A stretch of 64,000 bases of DNA from Pseudoalteromonas piscicida (GCF_002208135.1 NZ_CP021646.1:4064211-4128210), one strand, 5' to 3'; positions 1-9,887 are shown, counted from the stretch's first letter. The notes: a model not told the origin generated them from the letters alone. Program-made: numbers and translations.

Positions 1-453
1 AAGCTGAATAACGCCTTCTGCATGTGCCACGCTTTTAACTTGATAATCTTCACTCCAGCTCAGCGTTGCAATATCTCCTAACGATGCCTCACCAAGCAAC
101 TTCTGCATTGGAGTAATTCGAATTGGACGGCGACTTTTGGGCATAAACATCCAATAATCACTGCCTTTCATCAGTACCTTTTGCCCCTTTTCAGAGTCAG
201 ATTTAAACACAACCAAAGAACGCTTCGATGATGATGAATACACATCATATTGTTTTGTATGCTTAAGAACATCTTCATCAAAAGCTTTTACAGTGGCTGA
301 TACCTTCACTGATGCTGACTCACTTCTAAAAGCATCAACTTGTAATAGGGCGGATTGTGCCTCAGCTTCGGTCAGCTGCGAAGCACAAACACTAAATGAG
401 GCAACCGCGAATACCGCTGTAGATAGTAGAGTTTTGCTGAGTTTATTAAACAT
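1..453 (-). CDS. LolA-like outer-membrane lipoprotein-sorting family protein (3' end outside window)
   Basis: Only the N-terminal 151 codons are visible; the gene runs off the left edge. The start is the ATG at 451-453, overlapping the stop of the permease gene by 8 nt, so it is the last visible gene of that operon. It begins with a signal peptide (hydrophobic stretch ending near CAS), followed by a beta-rich region containing MKGSDYWMFMPKSRRPIRI and LLGEASLGD. That block is typical of the LolA-like family found beside MacB-type ABC transporters. Family members are periplasmic and probably bind a lipid or lipoprotein; the substrate here is unknown. The family call is fairly secure, the role is inferred. 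Confidence 0.75.
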   Translation of the reverse strand, partial: MFNKLSKTLLSTAVFAVASFSVCASQLTEAEAQSALLQVDAFRSESASVKVSATVKAFDEDVLKHTKQYDVYSSSSKRSLVVFKSDSEKGQKVLMKGSDYWMFMPKSRRPIRITPMQKLLGEASLGDIATLSWSEDYQVKSVAHAEGVIQL

Positions 454-1663
454 GGCTTAAGGCCTCCGTTATTGGTTTTGCGCTACCCTTGTATGCCGCT
501 TTGAATGCCGCAAGTACACAAACTAAAATCATTATTGCCATTACACTCAGTGCTATTTCCCATGAAAATGTAATGGTCAGTGGATACCCTTGGTTACTGC
601 CTGGTGGTGGTGGCATTTCTAATCCAAGATAAACGAGACCCCAAGCGACAAAGGCTGAGATTGCAATGCCGATTGCGGCACCTAAAAAGCCAATGATGCT
701 GGACTCAAGAATAAAGTTTCTGATGATTTCCCATTGGTAAGATCCCATTGCCGCGACGGTCCCAATTTCCCTTGTACGCTCAGTCACCGTCATGGCCATC
801 GTGTTTGAGATAGAAAAGAACACCAGTAACACCATAATTCCACCCAGTAAGCCAAATATCCGGTTATACAAGTCTTTTACAGATTGATAGTAAAATGCTC
901 TCTCCCACCAAGGAATAAAGACCAAAGAGGGATCTCTTGATTCATATTGCGCAACGGTACTTTGGGTACTATCCAAATCAAATAAGTACACTGAAAGCGA
1001 GCTAACTTTATCTGTGTAGAGTAAAGATTGAGCATCACTAAGCTTGATGTATAGCTGGCGCTTATCTAAATCCGGCACTCCCGTGGTGTAGATCCCTCGA
1101 ACTTGGAAATCAAAGGCATTTAACGCGCCATCGGTGGTGGTTGACATTAATGTGACATAGTCGCCCACAGCCACTTTTAAACTCCGAGCTAAGTCCTTAC
1201 CCAGCACAATTTGCGACTCAGCTTCTGGCTCACTAAAGCTCGATAATGCTTGACCAGATACCATGGTTAAGAAAGGTCCTTTAACCATAAACTCTTCTGG
1301 TTCAACTCCCAACCCGATGAAAATAGAGCTCTTTTCACCATTTGAAATCAGGCCGTTAAAGTTGATCCGAGGAAGAACATTTTTTACCCCCTCATCTTCT
1401 AATAGTTGATTTTGCAGTAATTCAGTGTCTGACAACCCGTACTGTAAGGGCATATCTTCTTCTTGCTCTAGCAGTTTTTTATGGCTGATTATGAAATTAC
1501 CTTCATCCCTTGCAGCTTTCTCAGCCAATGATTGATAGGTAAACAGCGCAAATCCACTGGTCGTTAAAATCGCGGCCACCGCTACCGCAGCAACCAAAAT
1601 TGTGAACAGTGAACGTCGTCCGTTTCTCAGTACGTTAAAAAAAGCAAATACTACCCAACGCAT
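446..1663 (-). CDS. MacB/FtsX-type ABC transporter permease
   Basis: 405-residue inner-membrane permease. Layout: an N-terminal membrane helix (about residues 17-45), a large periplasmic domain (about 50-265), then three C-terminal helices in the FtsX pattern, with the TERTREIGTVAAMGSYQWEI coupling-helix region typical of MacB and LolC/E permeases. The start codon touches the stop of the ATPase gene, so the two are translationally coupled. With the LolA-like neighbour downstream it suggests mechanotransmission or lipid/lipoprotein handling at the inner-membrane face rather than import. Substrate not identifiable from sequence. Confidence 0.85.
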   Translation of the reverse strand: MRWVVFAFFNVLRNGRRSLFTILVAAVAVAAILTTSGFALFTYQSLAEKAARDEGNFIISHKKLLEQEEDMPLQYGLSDTELLQNQLLEDEGVKNVLPRINFNGLISNGEKSSIFIGLGVEPEEFMVKGPFLTMVSGQALSSFSEPEAESQIVLGKDLARSLKVAVGDYVTLMSTTTDGALNAFDFQVRGIYTTGVPDLDKRQLYIKLSDAQSLLYTDKVSSLSVYLFDLDSTQSTVAQYESRDPSLVFIPWWERAFYYQSVKDLYNRIFGLLGGIMVLLVFFSISNTMAMTVTERTREIGTVAAMGSYQWEIIRNFILESSIIGFLGAAIGIAISAFVAWGLVYLGLEMPPPPGSNQGYPLTITFSWEIALSVMAIMILVCVLAAFKAAYKGSAKPITEALSHV

Positions 1664-2358
1664 TATCCTGCTCTCCTGTTATCTTCTTGTTGTAACTGCT
1701 CGGTTATGTGGCCATCCGCAAGGTTTAGCACTCGGTGGCAGCGATCTGTCATACGATGATCATGAGTGGCGACAATAAAAGTTGTGCCCATGTCATTACC
1801 TAGATCACGCATTAAATCCATTACCATGTTTGCTGTAGACGTATCCAAATTTGCGGTGGGCTCGTCTGCGATCACTAATTCTGGTTTTTTTACTAGTGCT
1901 CTGGCTATCGCGACACGTTGCTGCTGACCTCCAGATAACTGATCTGGACGTTTAGATATATGATCTTTCAAGCCAACTTTATGGACAATTTCAACAACCT
2001 TATCCATTCTTTGCTGTTTATTAAGATTTAACATCAACAGCGGATATTCAATGTTCTCGAACACTGACATCACAGGAATTAAGTTGTAGCGTTGAAATAT
2101 GAACCCCAGCTTTTCTCTTCGAATCTGTGTTAGTAAGCTTTTTTTCTTCGGTACAGGCTGGTCATTAATCCATATATCTCCTTGATACTGCTCATCAAGT
2201 AATCCACAGATATTGAGTAGTGTAGATTTGCCACTACCAGATGGGCCGCACAAAGAAACGGTTTCGCCGGCATGAATATGTGCAGAAACCCCTTTGAGCG
2301 CATCAACCGTTACCTCACCTGTGGTGTACGATTTTCGAATATTTTCAAAACGAAGCAT
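1663..2358 (-). CDS. ABC transporter ATP-binding protein (MacB/LolD type)
   Basis: 231-residue ATPase. Visible motifs: Walker A GPSGSGKST, Q-loop FIFQRYNLIPVMSVFEN, signature LSGGQQQR, Walker B VIADEPT followed by ANLDT. This is the LolD/MacB subfamily pattern. The longer open frame up to 2481 is not used: ATG 2356-2358 has AAGGA upstream and gives the standard N-terminus MLRFENIRKSY. It lies 16 nt after the periplasmic protein gene and is coupled to the permease gene downstream. It powers the permease at 446-1663. Confidence 0.9.
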   Translation of the reverse strand: MLRFENIRKSYTTGEVTVDALKGVSAHIHAGETVSLCGPSGSGKSTLLNICGLLDEQYQGDIWINDQPVPKKKSLLTQIRREKLGFIFQRYNLIPVMSVFENIEYPLLMLNLNKQQRMDKVVEIVHKVGLKDHISKRPDQLSGGQQQRVAIARALVKKPELVIADEPTANLDTSTANMVMDLMRDLGNDMGTTFIVATHDHRMTDRCHRVLNLADGHITEQLQQEDNRRAG

Positions 2359-2374
2359 AGAAACGTCCTTGTCG

Positions 2375-2959
2375 CTATTTAGTCTGAGCTTGCTGGAGCT
2401 TTTGTGCTTGCTCCGCCATCGCTTTTGCTTGCTCTGCATCATCCAGTTTTTCAGCAGCGGCGGCTGCACAACGATACGCATTAATCTGTAAAGAAGGTGC
2501 TAGCTGTTTAAATTGCTCACTTTCATTAATCACTTTTTTCAACAGATAACTGCCGTGCTCTGTACGGTTCATCATCTTTGGAACCTGAGCAAAAGTACAT
2601 CCAGCGGTCACATTGACTCGCGCCTGTAATGGATAAGGCAAAGACTTCGCTTGTTTGATGGCTTTAGATAACTTGGCCATCCCTTTTTCAGCGAATTGCA
2701 TTTTTTGCCACGGCTTGTTGGTATAACGAGCTTGGGTTGTCTCAGCACTGCCTAACATCGCCAACACCACTGGGTTTGGCGATTTGTCATTGATTTCTTT
2801 TAGCGCATTAAAAGCCAATTGGTTCTGTTCTTGCGAACCTTGTAAACCCGCTTGGTAGGCTTCGATTACCTGCTCAGGTATGGTGTTTGCAGCTTCGACG
2901 TTTAAGTTTAAGAAGCTCATTGCTGTTATTGCGACTGTTATGATTGATTTGTTTGTCAT
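2375..2959 (-). CDS. periplasmic TPR-like helical protein
   Basis: 194 residues from ATG 2957-2959 (AGGG upstream); the longer frame to 3070 starts without a good ribosome-binding site and would bury the signal peptide. The N-terminus MTNKSIITVAITAMSF to VEAAN is a cleavable signal. The rest is alanine-, lysine- and glutamine-rich helix, with repeats resembling TPR (LAMLGSAETTQARYTNKPWQ, AEKLDDAEQAKAMAEQAQKL). First gene of the ABC operon, so probably a periplasmic partner. No specific family recognised. Confidence 0.7.
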   Translation of the reverse strand: MTNKSIITVAITAMSFLNLNVEAANTIPEQVIEAYQAGLQGSQEQNQLAFNALKEINDKSPNPVVLAMLGSAETTQARYTNKPWQKMQFAEKGMAKLSKAIKQAKSLPYPLQARVNVTAGCTFAQVPKMMNRTEHGSYLLKKVINESEQFKQLAPSLQINAYRCAAAAAEKLDDAEQAKAMAEQAQKLQQAQTK

Positions 2960-3305
2960 CACTTTTACCCTGCGTTTTTCTGTTGATATGAGCATCATAA
3001 GAAAAGAAAGTATCTCGCGGTAAATGAGGTGATAACCTGCACTTAAGTGGGATAAATGGTAAATATTCAAGATAAAGTGAAGTGGGGTTAATTAACCTCA
3101 GGTGTGAATAAGGAATGAGTTAACTTATCGTCCTAGATAACTTTAAATTTCAGCGACTCACGTTAGCTATAGAATCACACGGTACAACAGTAAATTCAAC
3201 ACAGCTATCACTATATCTGGGTGTTAGAAGGGTCTGAGTTATCCGGGCTAGATTAGCTATGGGGAGGATGCTGAGAGTCCTCTATCTCAGCATTGGAAGA
3301 CAACA

Positions 3306-4094
3306 TTACATCTGCTTAAAAAGCGCTTGATATTTGCGGCTAACCGCCAATCTATCGTCGCTATCTTTTAGGTCTACGTAGACATGACCGAGTTCATCTT
3401 TAGTTACACGTTGAATTTTTTCTACTTTAACAATGCAATTTCGATGAATACGCCAAAACATTTCAGGGTCTAACTCATTTTCCAGCGCTGTAATTGCTGT
3501 TTTTATCAAATAAGTGCCTTTTGCAGTGTGAATTTCTGTGTATTTATTATCCGCAATGAAATAGTCAATGTCTGAGACATTAACGACGTGTAGTTCATTA
3601 TTTTTGCTGGCCTTAATCCACTTCAGGTAGTTTCCTGTCGCGGCTGACTGAGCTGATTCAAGCAGTTCTTCAAAAATTTCACCCAGCTGAGCTTTTTGAT
3701 TTAACTCTGGTGATTGTTGATTTAATAGCTTTTGTAGCCGCTCAACAGTCCGCTCTAAACGAGGTTCTTCAATCGGTTTTAATAGATAATCAATGGCTTG
3801 GTTTTCAAAAGCCACCACCGCGTGTTCATCATAAGCTGTGATAAAAACCACATAAGGTGGCTGCGCTTGTTCACACAGTTGCCTAGATACCTCTAAGCCA
3901 TCGATGCCAGGCATGTTAATGTCCAAAAACACAACCTGAGGTGAAAAAGCCTCCACGAGAGTCAATGCTTCTTCACCATCTGCAGCTTGGCCGACAATAT
4001 CCAGCTCTGGCCAAGCTTCCTCCAGCATCATTTTTAAGTGTGCTCTTAAAATAGGCTCATCGTCAGCGATTACCGCTTTTATGAGTTGAGACAT
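3306..4094 (-). CDS. LytR/AlgR-family response regulator (REC-LytTR)
   Basis: 262 residues. An N-terminal receiver domain has the acidic pair DDE (residues 11-13), the phospho-acceptor Asp in VVFLDINMPG, a Thr in FITAYD and the Lys in LLKPIEEP. A C-terminal LytTR DNA-binding domain follows (about 155-262; DIDYFIADNKYTEIH, FWRIHRNCIVKVEKI). It overlaps the 3' end of the kinase gene by 32 nt. Likely regulates the ABC operon that begins about 350 nt downstream and/or its own operon. Confidence 0.9.
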   Translation of the reverse strand: MSQLIKAVIADDEPILRAHLKMMLEEAWPELDIVGQAADGEEALTLVEAFSPQVVFLDINMPGIDGLEVSRQLCEQAQPPYVVFITAYDEHAVVAFENQAIDYLLKPIEEPRLERTVERLQKLLNQQSPELNQKAQLGEIFEELLESAQSAATGNYLKWIKASKNNELHVVNVSDIDYFIADNKYTEIHTAKGTYLIKTAITALENELDPEMFWRIHRNCIVKVEKIQRVTKDELGHVYVDLKDSDDRLAVSRKYQALFKQM

Positions 4095-5130
4095 TAATAG
4101 GTACCTCCAAAGTTACGCGAACCTGTCCCGCTTGGCTATCGTCATAAACTAGCTTCGCTTGATCCCCGTAAAGTTGCTCCATTCGCTGTTGCACGTTTTT
4201 CAGGCCGACATTAGTGCCCTTGCGTTTACTGCCCCCGATATTGCAATCGTTCGACACGATAATAATCACATTCTGCTCAGCACGCTTTATTATTAGTTTC
4301 AGCGTACCACCTGATTTAATCTGCTCGATGCCGTGTGTTACCGCATTTTCTATGATCGGTTGTAACAACATCGGTGGAAACAAAATATCGTCAGTGATTT
4401 TATCTGTCACATCGTACTCAATATGGAGACGATCGCCTAGTCGAATTTTTTGTATAGCCAAATAAGCTTTATTAAATCTGAGCTCATGCCCAAGTGTCAG
4501 CCACTCAGTTCGAGTTCGATCAAGGCTTTGCCTCAACAAGGAAGTTAACGCTGATAGCATTTTACTCGCTTGCTTCGCGTCAACCGCAATCAGCGCTTGG
4601 ATATTCGCCAGTGTATTAAAAAGAAAATGCGGTTCAATTTGAGATTGAAGTAGCCTAAGTTGGGTTTCGAGTAATAGCTTATCTTTCTGCACTTGCTCGA
4701 GTTCAAACTGATAAAGAGAACGTCTTAATTGAGAGGTTTGTTCACTGCGGTAGTAGATAAAACTTACTACCACCATGATGAAGCCACCAACAAAAAAAAT
4801 CCCTAAATACTGCTGTAGATCATCAACATACCCACCAGAACTCTTTATTACACTCAGCAGAATAGGCGTTAAGCCCCAGACTAAAAATGATAAAATCAGC
4901 GCGACGGCATATTGTGTAGCCAGCTTCATATTAGGGTAATTTGTCGCTAACCAAAATCGAGATAATCGAATGGTAAACCCAACCCCAAGAGAGATCAGTA
5001 CCGAGATCACCGGGTACTTAGCCCACCCAATTGCGTAAATCACCAATCCGATTAGGATGCATATACATGCTAACCGAACATTTTTCTTCCAATTGTCACC
5101 ACTAAATGGTGAACCGACTGTCTGACCCAT
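4063..5130 (-). CDS. LytS/YehU-type sensor histidine kinase
   Basis: 355 residues. Four predicted membrane helices occupy about residues 15-130, then a coiled-coil linker, then the His_kinase domain (IEPHFLFNTLANI, with the phospho-accepting His) and an ATP-binding domain (PPMLLQPIIENAVTHGIEQ; GTNVGLKNVQQRM). No separate periplasmic sensor domain, so the signal is probably sensed in or at the membrane. It starts 1 nt after the barrel-protein stop and overlaps its response regulator, a three-gene operon. Confidence 0.9.
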   Translation of the reverse strand: MGQTVGSPFSGDNWKKNVRLACICILIGLVIYAIGWAKYPVISVLISLGVGFTIRLSRFWLATNYPNMKLATQYAVALILSFLVWGLTPILLSVIKSSGGYVDDLQQYLGIFFVGGFIMVVVSFIYYRSEQTSQLRRSLYQFELEQVQKDKLLLETQLRLLQSQIEPHFLFNTLANIQALIAVDAKQASKMLSALTSLLRQSLDRTRTEWLTLGHELRFNKAYLAIQKIRLGDRLHIEYDVTDKITDDILFPPMLLQPIIENAVTHGIEQIKSGGTLKLIIKRAEQNVIIIVSNDCNIGGSKRKGTNVGLKNVQQRMEQLYGDQAKLVYDDSQAGQVRVTLEVPINVSTHKSGNR

Positions 5131-5131
5131 A

Positions 5132-6319
5132 TTAAAATTTTAGTTCCGTAGAAAAGTACCATGTCTTGTCAAAGCTAAGCTGCTCATAGATGGATTCATC
5201 ACCGCCTCCATACTGCCTAACACCGCCACACAGCGAGTGATTTTTGAAGCCACTATAGCACAGCTTCCCATCTACCAACATGCTGTTATCACTAGGGTTT
5301 ACAACCCAAGTTAAGGTAGGCTGCCAAGCTGTGGATGAGGTTCTAAGATGCAGCATCAAGTTATCCCTAAACAGATTTTGGGTGGCAAAGTGCCCTCGCA
5401 TTACCTGTAACTGGTGGCGATCCATATTTCCATCTGCAACCGCAATCAAGTTGCGCCACTGTGCATTACTCGGTGCTCGGCCATCGTGCCAATATTCAGC
5501 AATCAGAGTCATCCCAAAACGAAAACTGTAATTGATGCCCATCAGAGCTTGAACACTACCACGCTGCCATTGCGTTTGAACGGAAGGAACAAAGTAATCT
5601 GACAGCAACGCACCTTGATCAAACACCGGCATTCTATGTTTTTGTTGCCAAAGTAATGAGCCGTGAATCTCTAAGCTATCACCGATAACAGTTAGCGCAC
5701 TACCGCCGACTCTCGCGCCTAGCTTTTCGTCATAGTGCACAACCGCCTGCGCTTCAAAATCATCGAAGTATTGATAGTAACGACCACCACAGCCTAAACT
5801 CGCGGCCACTTTTACCCCTTTTTCTAAATAATCAGGGGTAGTTTCATTACATACGAGACTGATATTACCCGTCTCGGTAAAATAGTCTCCCACGGCCATC
5901 CAGGCTCCGGGTGGCACAGCGGTATACACCGCAAGAGAATCCGTAGGAGAAAACATATCGAGAGGGCGAAAGCCATAGCCAACATCCCAATCCAGTTTTT
6001 TCTTACCGACTGACGCAAACCAATCCCCAACTGTAAAGTCGTAGTAAGCCTCAGACACTTCTAAATCGAGTTCAGACACCCCGCCTGTTTTTATCCAGTT
6101 TGCTGTGGCTGCCACTCTAATCCCTTTAAATTCAGAGCTAATATCTAACGCAGTAAACCAAGAAGTGGTATCTTGTTCATTGAAGATTCTACTATTGCTG
6201 GCACTAAGATCTTGGATATTCATGCGCCAAGTTGTATCAAACTCAGCGGTTGCATTGGCTGAGTAACTTACAGCAGTGAGAATTGCAGATAATAAATAGC
6301 GGTTAATTCGTTTTTGCAT
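5132..6319 (-). CDS. outer-membrane beta-barrel protein, unknown family
   Basis: About 395 residues from ATG 6317-6319, preceded by GGAGGG; the ATG 12 nt further upstream lacks such a site. A signal peptide (ending SANA) is followed by alternating beta-strand sequence rich in Trp/Tyr (WRMNIQDLSA, YYDFTVGDWFASVGKKKLDW) and a C-terminal Phe after an amphipathic strand (WYFSTELKF), the usual outer-membrane insertion signal. Four cysteines are visible in loops (CNET, CGG, CYSG, CGG). First gene of the operon with the LytS/LytR pair, so its level or cargo may be linked to that sensor. Function unknown. Confidence 0.7.
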   Translation of the reverse strand: MQKRINRYLLSAILTAVSYSANATAEFDTTWRMNIQDLSASNSRIFNEQDTTSWFTALDISSEFKGIRVAATANWIKTGGVSELDLEVSEAYYDFTVGDWFASVGKKKLDWDVGYGFRPLDMFSPTDSLAVYTAVPPGAWMAVGDYFTETGNISLVCNETTPDYLEKGVKVAASLGCGGRYYQYFDDFEAQAVVHYDEKLGARVGGSALTVIGDSLEIHGSLLWQQKHRMPVFDQGALLSDYFVPSVQTQWQRGSVQALMGINYSFRFGMTLIAEYWHDGRAPSNAQWRNLIAVADGNMDRHQLQVMRGHFATQNLFRDNLMLHLRTSSTAWQPTLTWVVNPSDNSMLVDGKLCYSGFKNHSLCGGVRQYGGGDESIYEQLSFDKTWYFSTELKF

Positions 6320-6451
6320 TATGCCCTCCATATATGAGTAGCATACGACGTGCTAACACCAATTGGAGACAAAGCGACAAAACGAATCATGTTCAGATAA
6401 ATGGTGCACTAGCGTGATAAACGGTTGCAGCACACAAAATCACTGTAAGCG

Positions 6452-6480
6452 TGGAGCAAGCATCGTAGCGGCTTGCTCCA
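6452..6480 (-). terminator. hairpin after the first C39 exporter gene
   Basis: TGGAGCAAGC and GCTTGCTCCA form a 10-bp stem around a 9-nt loop, just past the exporter stop at 6487. There is no U-run on the minus strand, so it may stabilise mRNA or act as a weak terminator. Confidence 0.5.
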
Positions 6481-6486
6481 TCACTT

Positions 6487-8625
6487 CTATTCCGAGGTAG
6501 ACTCTTCAACCTCTGCGTTCATCTTTTCAGGCTTTTTGAGCTTGATTTCCCGATCCGCTGAGACAATGGTTTCTTTTCGGTGCGCGATGATAATACGCGT
6601 TATCTTCAACCGAGACACCGCATCATTGATATCCTCTTCCAACCCCGTATCAAGGTGACTCGTTGCTTCATCCATAAACAGAATTTTCGGATCTTTATAC
6701 AGGGCACGCGCCAAGATGATCCGCTGTTTCTGTCCTCCAGATAAGCTCGACCCCATGTCACCAATCAAGCTGTCATACCCCATTGGCATATCGCTGATAT
6801 CATCATGGATAGCTGCTAATTGAGCACAATGCACCACTTTTTCCATATTGATTGGTGAATCAAAAAAGGCGATATTATCGGCCACAGTACCGGATAGAAG
6901 CTCATCATCCTGCATTACCGCTGCAATCTGCTGGCGGTATTGTCTCGCGCCAATTTGGCTAAGAGATATACCATCCACCAGAATCTCACCGCTGGATGGT
7001 TTATTTAGCCCCAGCATTAACTTAAGTAGCGTCGACTTACCGCAACCAGAAGGCCCTGTAATTGCTACTGACTCGCCCGCATTGATTGTTAAGTTTAGTT
7101 TTTCAATAACATTTGGTGTTGCGTCTGAATATGCGAACGACAAATTTTTTACTTCAATTTTGCCTTCGATATTCAGTTTGCGATATTGATCTGGTTGTAA
7201 CTCTTCTTTATCCGTTAAAGCAATATCAGCGATACGGTCAAAGTGGAGGCCTAACATCTTAAACTCAATGAGCTTTTCTATAAGATTTGCGGTCTTATCC
7301 ATAAACTGGCGCTTGTAAGACATAAAAGCAAACAGCATACCGGTACTAAATCCACCTGCAATTACCAAGTGCGCCGCCAAATAAACCACAATGATATTCT
7401 CAATACCAAATAGCGCGCGGTTAATCGCGTCATAGCCAATTTTAAAATTACCCAAGCGGATATTGTGGTTAATCGCACTAGCGTAGCGATTTTGCCACTG
7501 TCCTTCTCGCTTTACTTCTGAGCCAAATAATTTAATCGTTTGGATCCCGCGTACCGTTTCCATAAAGTTGGAATTTTCTTCCGCGCGCGCCATGATTTCT
7601 TGCTCACTGATATTGCGAAATGGCTTATACATGGCCATTCTGATAATCGCGTAAGTGATCACAGCCACCAACACCACAGCGGATAGCATAGGACTATAAA
7701 AGAAAATCATCGCTAAGGTAATAATCGCCATTAAGCCATCAATAATCGCCTCAATGACCCCAGTTGTAAGGAGCTGCTTTACTTGCTGAAGAGAGCCGAA
7801 GCGAGACACGACATCTCCCATATGGCGCTTCTCAAAATAGGCGATGGGTAAGCGCACTAAGTGGTGAAATAGGTTCGCCCCCAATTGAATATTCATCTGA
7901 TTACCAAAGTGCAGCAAGGTAAAGCCACGCAGTGCATTGGTGGCGATTTCAAAAAGCAGTACTAAAAAGAACCCAATCGCAAGCACCGTCAAGAGTGAGG
8001 TGTCACCAGTAAGTATGACATCATCTATAACCAGCTGAATATAATAGGGTGCTGCTAGCGTAAACACTTGCAGCAAAATGGAAAGCATAAAAATAAGTAA
8101 CAACGAGCGTTTTAAGCCCGTAATACGGCTCCAAAAATCGGAAAATCTAAGACTCGCTTTTTGTTCTTTCTTTTCGAAGTCTTTGGTTGGCGTTAACTCC
8201 AAAGCCACGCCAGTAAAATGCTTGGAGGCTTCTTCCATCGTAAAGGTTTTTTCGCCACCAGCGGGATCATGGATCACAATGCGCTTTTCGTTGGCCTTCT
8301 TAAGCACCACAAAATGGTTCATGTCCCAATGTAAAATTGCCGGTGTTTGCAGCGCATCTAGATCTTCAAGCTCAATTCGCAGAGGCCTTGAAGTTAAATG
8401 GAGCTTTTCAGCAAAGTGCATAATGTCGAGCAGCGTACAGCCTTCGATTGAAATACTAAAACGCTGCCTTAAGTGAGTTAAATCAGTGTGATAGCCGTGA
8501 TATCCAGCAACCATAGCAAGACTCGCGAGGCCACACTCTGCCGCTTCTGATTGGATGATCACTGGTAAAGATTTCCGCGACCAAAACTCTAACTTATTGG
8601 CTGCGCCTTCATGTTCCATTTCCAT
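6487..8625 (-). CDS. peptidase-containing ABC exporter (C39-TM-NBD), copy 1
   Basis: 712-residue bacteriocin-type exporter of the CvaB/PCAT class. Residues about 18-150 are a C39 cysteine peptidase: the catalytic Cys31 sits in AAECGLASLAM, the His in WDMNHFVVLKK and the Asp in VIHDPAGG, so it should be active on Gly-Gly leaders. Six membrane helices follow (about 165-440), then the ATPase with GPSGCGKST, SLSGGQKQR and ILFMDEATSHLDT. The start has AAAGGG upstream. It follows its HlyD partner by 17 nt. No peptide gene is adjacent; the nearest is 12520-12663, across glmU. Confidence 0.92.
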   Translation of the reverse strand: MEMEHEGAANKLEFWSRKSLPVIIQSEAAECGLASLAMVAGYHGYHTDLTHLRQRFSISIEGCTLLDIMHFAEKLHLTSRPLRIELEDLDALQTPAILHWDMNHFVVLKKANEKRIVIHDPAGGEKTFTMEEASKHFTGVALELTPTKDFEKKEQKASLRFSDFWSRITGLKRSLLLIFMLSILLQVFTLAAPYYIQLVIDDVILTGDTSLLTVLAIGFFLVLLFEIATNALRGFTLLHFGNQMNIQLGANLFHHLVRLPIAYFEKRHMGDVVSRFGSLQQVKQLLTTGVIEAIIDGLMAIITLAMIFFYSPMLSAVVLVAVITYAIIRMAMYKPFRNISEQEIMARAEENSNFMETVRGIQTIKLFGSEVKREGQWQNRYASAINHNIRLGNFKIGYDAINRALFGIENIIVVYLAAHLVIAGGFSTGMLFAFMSYKRQFMDKTANLIEKLIEFKMLGLHFDRIADIALTDKEELQPDQYRKLNIEGKIEVKNLSFAYSDATPNVIEKLNLTINAGESVAITGPSGCGKSTLLKLMLGLNKPSSGEILVDGISLSQIGARQYRQQIAAVMQDDELLSGTVADNIAFFDSPINMEKVVHCAQLAAIHDDISDMPMGYDSLIGDMGSSLSGGQKQRIILARALYKDPKILFMDEATSHLDTGLEEDINDAVSRLKITRIIIAHRKETIVSADREIKLKKPEKMNAEVEESTSE

Positions 8626-8642
8626 ATCAACCCTTTTACTTC

Positions 8643-9887
8643 TTATAATTGGCCTTTAATGCTAAATACTGGGTCGAACAACCAACGCAATAAAGAGCGC
8701 TCTTCTACCACTATATCCGCATCCAGCGTCATACCTGCACGCAAGGCCGTATCTTTACCATATGCTTTTACCGCTTGTTCATCCAGCGCAACTACGACGC
8801 GGTACGCAGGCTCTTGGATGATACCTGGCATGTTGGTTTCCTCAGGCAAGATCACACTATTGCTGAGCTCTACAATCTTTCCTTTGTAAATGCCAAACTT
8901 TTCGTAGGGAAATGCGTGATAGCGCAGTTTAGTTTCCTGTCCCTCTTTGATAAAACCAAAAGCCGAAGTTGGGATATAAACAATTGCTTGCATATCACTA
9001 TGTTCAGGGATCAGGGTCAGTAAATGCTGACCCATGGAGACATTTTTGCCAAGCTTAGCGAGCAATCCTGTCACCACTCCTGACTGCGTCGCGCGGACTT
9101 CCCCAAGTCGTTCCTGTTCAATGGATGATATCTGGATCAATAAGTCCGCTTGCTGTGATTGCAGCTGAGAAATTCGGTTTTGATGCTCAATCGGCAGTTT
9201 CGCCAATTGACTCTTGATGTTTTTAAGCTGCGATTCAAGCGCTATACGCTCTGAACGGATTGAAGAAGCTTGCTGCTTTAATGAAAGCAAGGTGTCTTTT
9301 TGGCGCTGCAATTCTAGTTCAGAAATGTAACCAGTGCCTTTTAGCGTCGCAATTTGCGATACTAAGTCTTGATTAAGAAGTAGCCGCTCTTGGAACGTGG
9401 TTGCTTGGCTCTCAAGTTCTTTTAGCTTTTCTTTTGCGGTTGCTTCTTGTTGCTGTAGCTCTTCTATATCAATCTGGTACTGACCTCGCAGCTGCCCTAT
9501 CTGCTGTAGTAAATTCTTTTGCTGAAAGCGATATTGATTCAGTAATGCTTGATTCAACTCAGTGGCTTCGGTGCTATGTTTTGCAGATGCAATTCGCAGC
9601 AAAGGTTGCCCAGCAGCGACTTGTTCGCCCTCTTTGACCAACACTTCAGACACCACACCTTGTTGCATTGCAGCAACACGCAACAGCCCACCACTGGGCT
9701 CAATAACGCCAGATACTCTTTCCTTTCTGGTATAGCTACCACTTGATAGAAACACGATGCTTAAAATCACAACCGTTAAAATGAGTAATCCCAGAGTCTT
9801 AAATACGGGCGGTTGGATTAAGCTAATTGTGCCCTCTAAGCGGTGCTGTTTATGCTCTAACACCTCACGGCGAAATAAATTTTCCAT
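8643..9887 (-). CDS. HlyD-type periplasmic adaptor of peptide exporter, copy 1
   Basis: 414 residues: short cytoplasmic N-terminus (MENLFRREVLEHKQHRLEG), one membrane helix (about 32-50), a lipoyl half-motif (GVVSEVLVKEGEQVAAGQPLL), a long coiled coil (about 110-250, Gln/Leu-rich), the second lipoyl half (SGVVTGLLAKLGKNVSMGQ) and a beta-barrel C-terminus. It bridges the C39 exporter to an outer-membrane TolC-type channel, which is not encoded here. First gene of the two-gene export operon. Confidence 0.92.
   Translation of the reverse strand: MENLFRREVLEHKQHRLEGTISLIQPPVFKTLGLLILTVVILSIVFLSSGSYTRKERVSGVIEPSGGLLRVAAMQQGVVSEVLVKEGEQVAAGQPLLRIASAKHSTEATELNQALLNQYRFQQKNLLQQIGQLRGQYQIDIEELQQQEATAKEKLKELESQATTFQERLLLNQDLVSQIATLKGTGYISELELQRQKDTLLSLKQQASSIRSERIALESQLKNIKSQLAKLPIEHQNRISQLQSQQADLLIQISSIEQERLGEVRATQSGVVTGLLAKLGKNVSMGQHLLTLIPEHSDMQAIVYIPTSAFGFIKEGQETKLRYHAFPYEKFGIYKGKIVELSNSVILPEETNMPGIIQEPAYRVVVALDEQAVKAYGKDTALRAGMTLDADIVVEERSLLRWLFDPVFSIKGQL

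Noticed and set aside
2359..2481. N-terminal extension of the ABC ATPase
   Set aside because: Overlaps the preceding gene, is Lys/Ser-rich and lies outside the domain; ATG 2358 has a good site.
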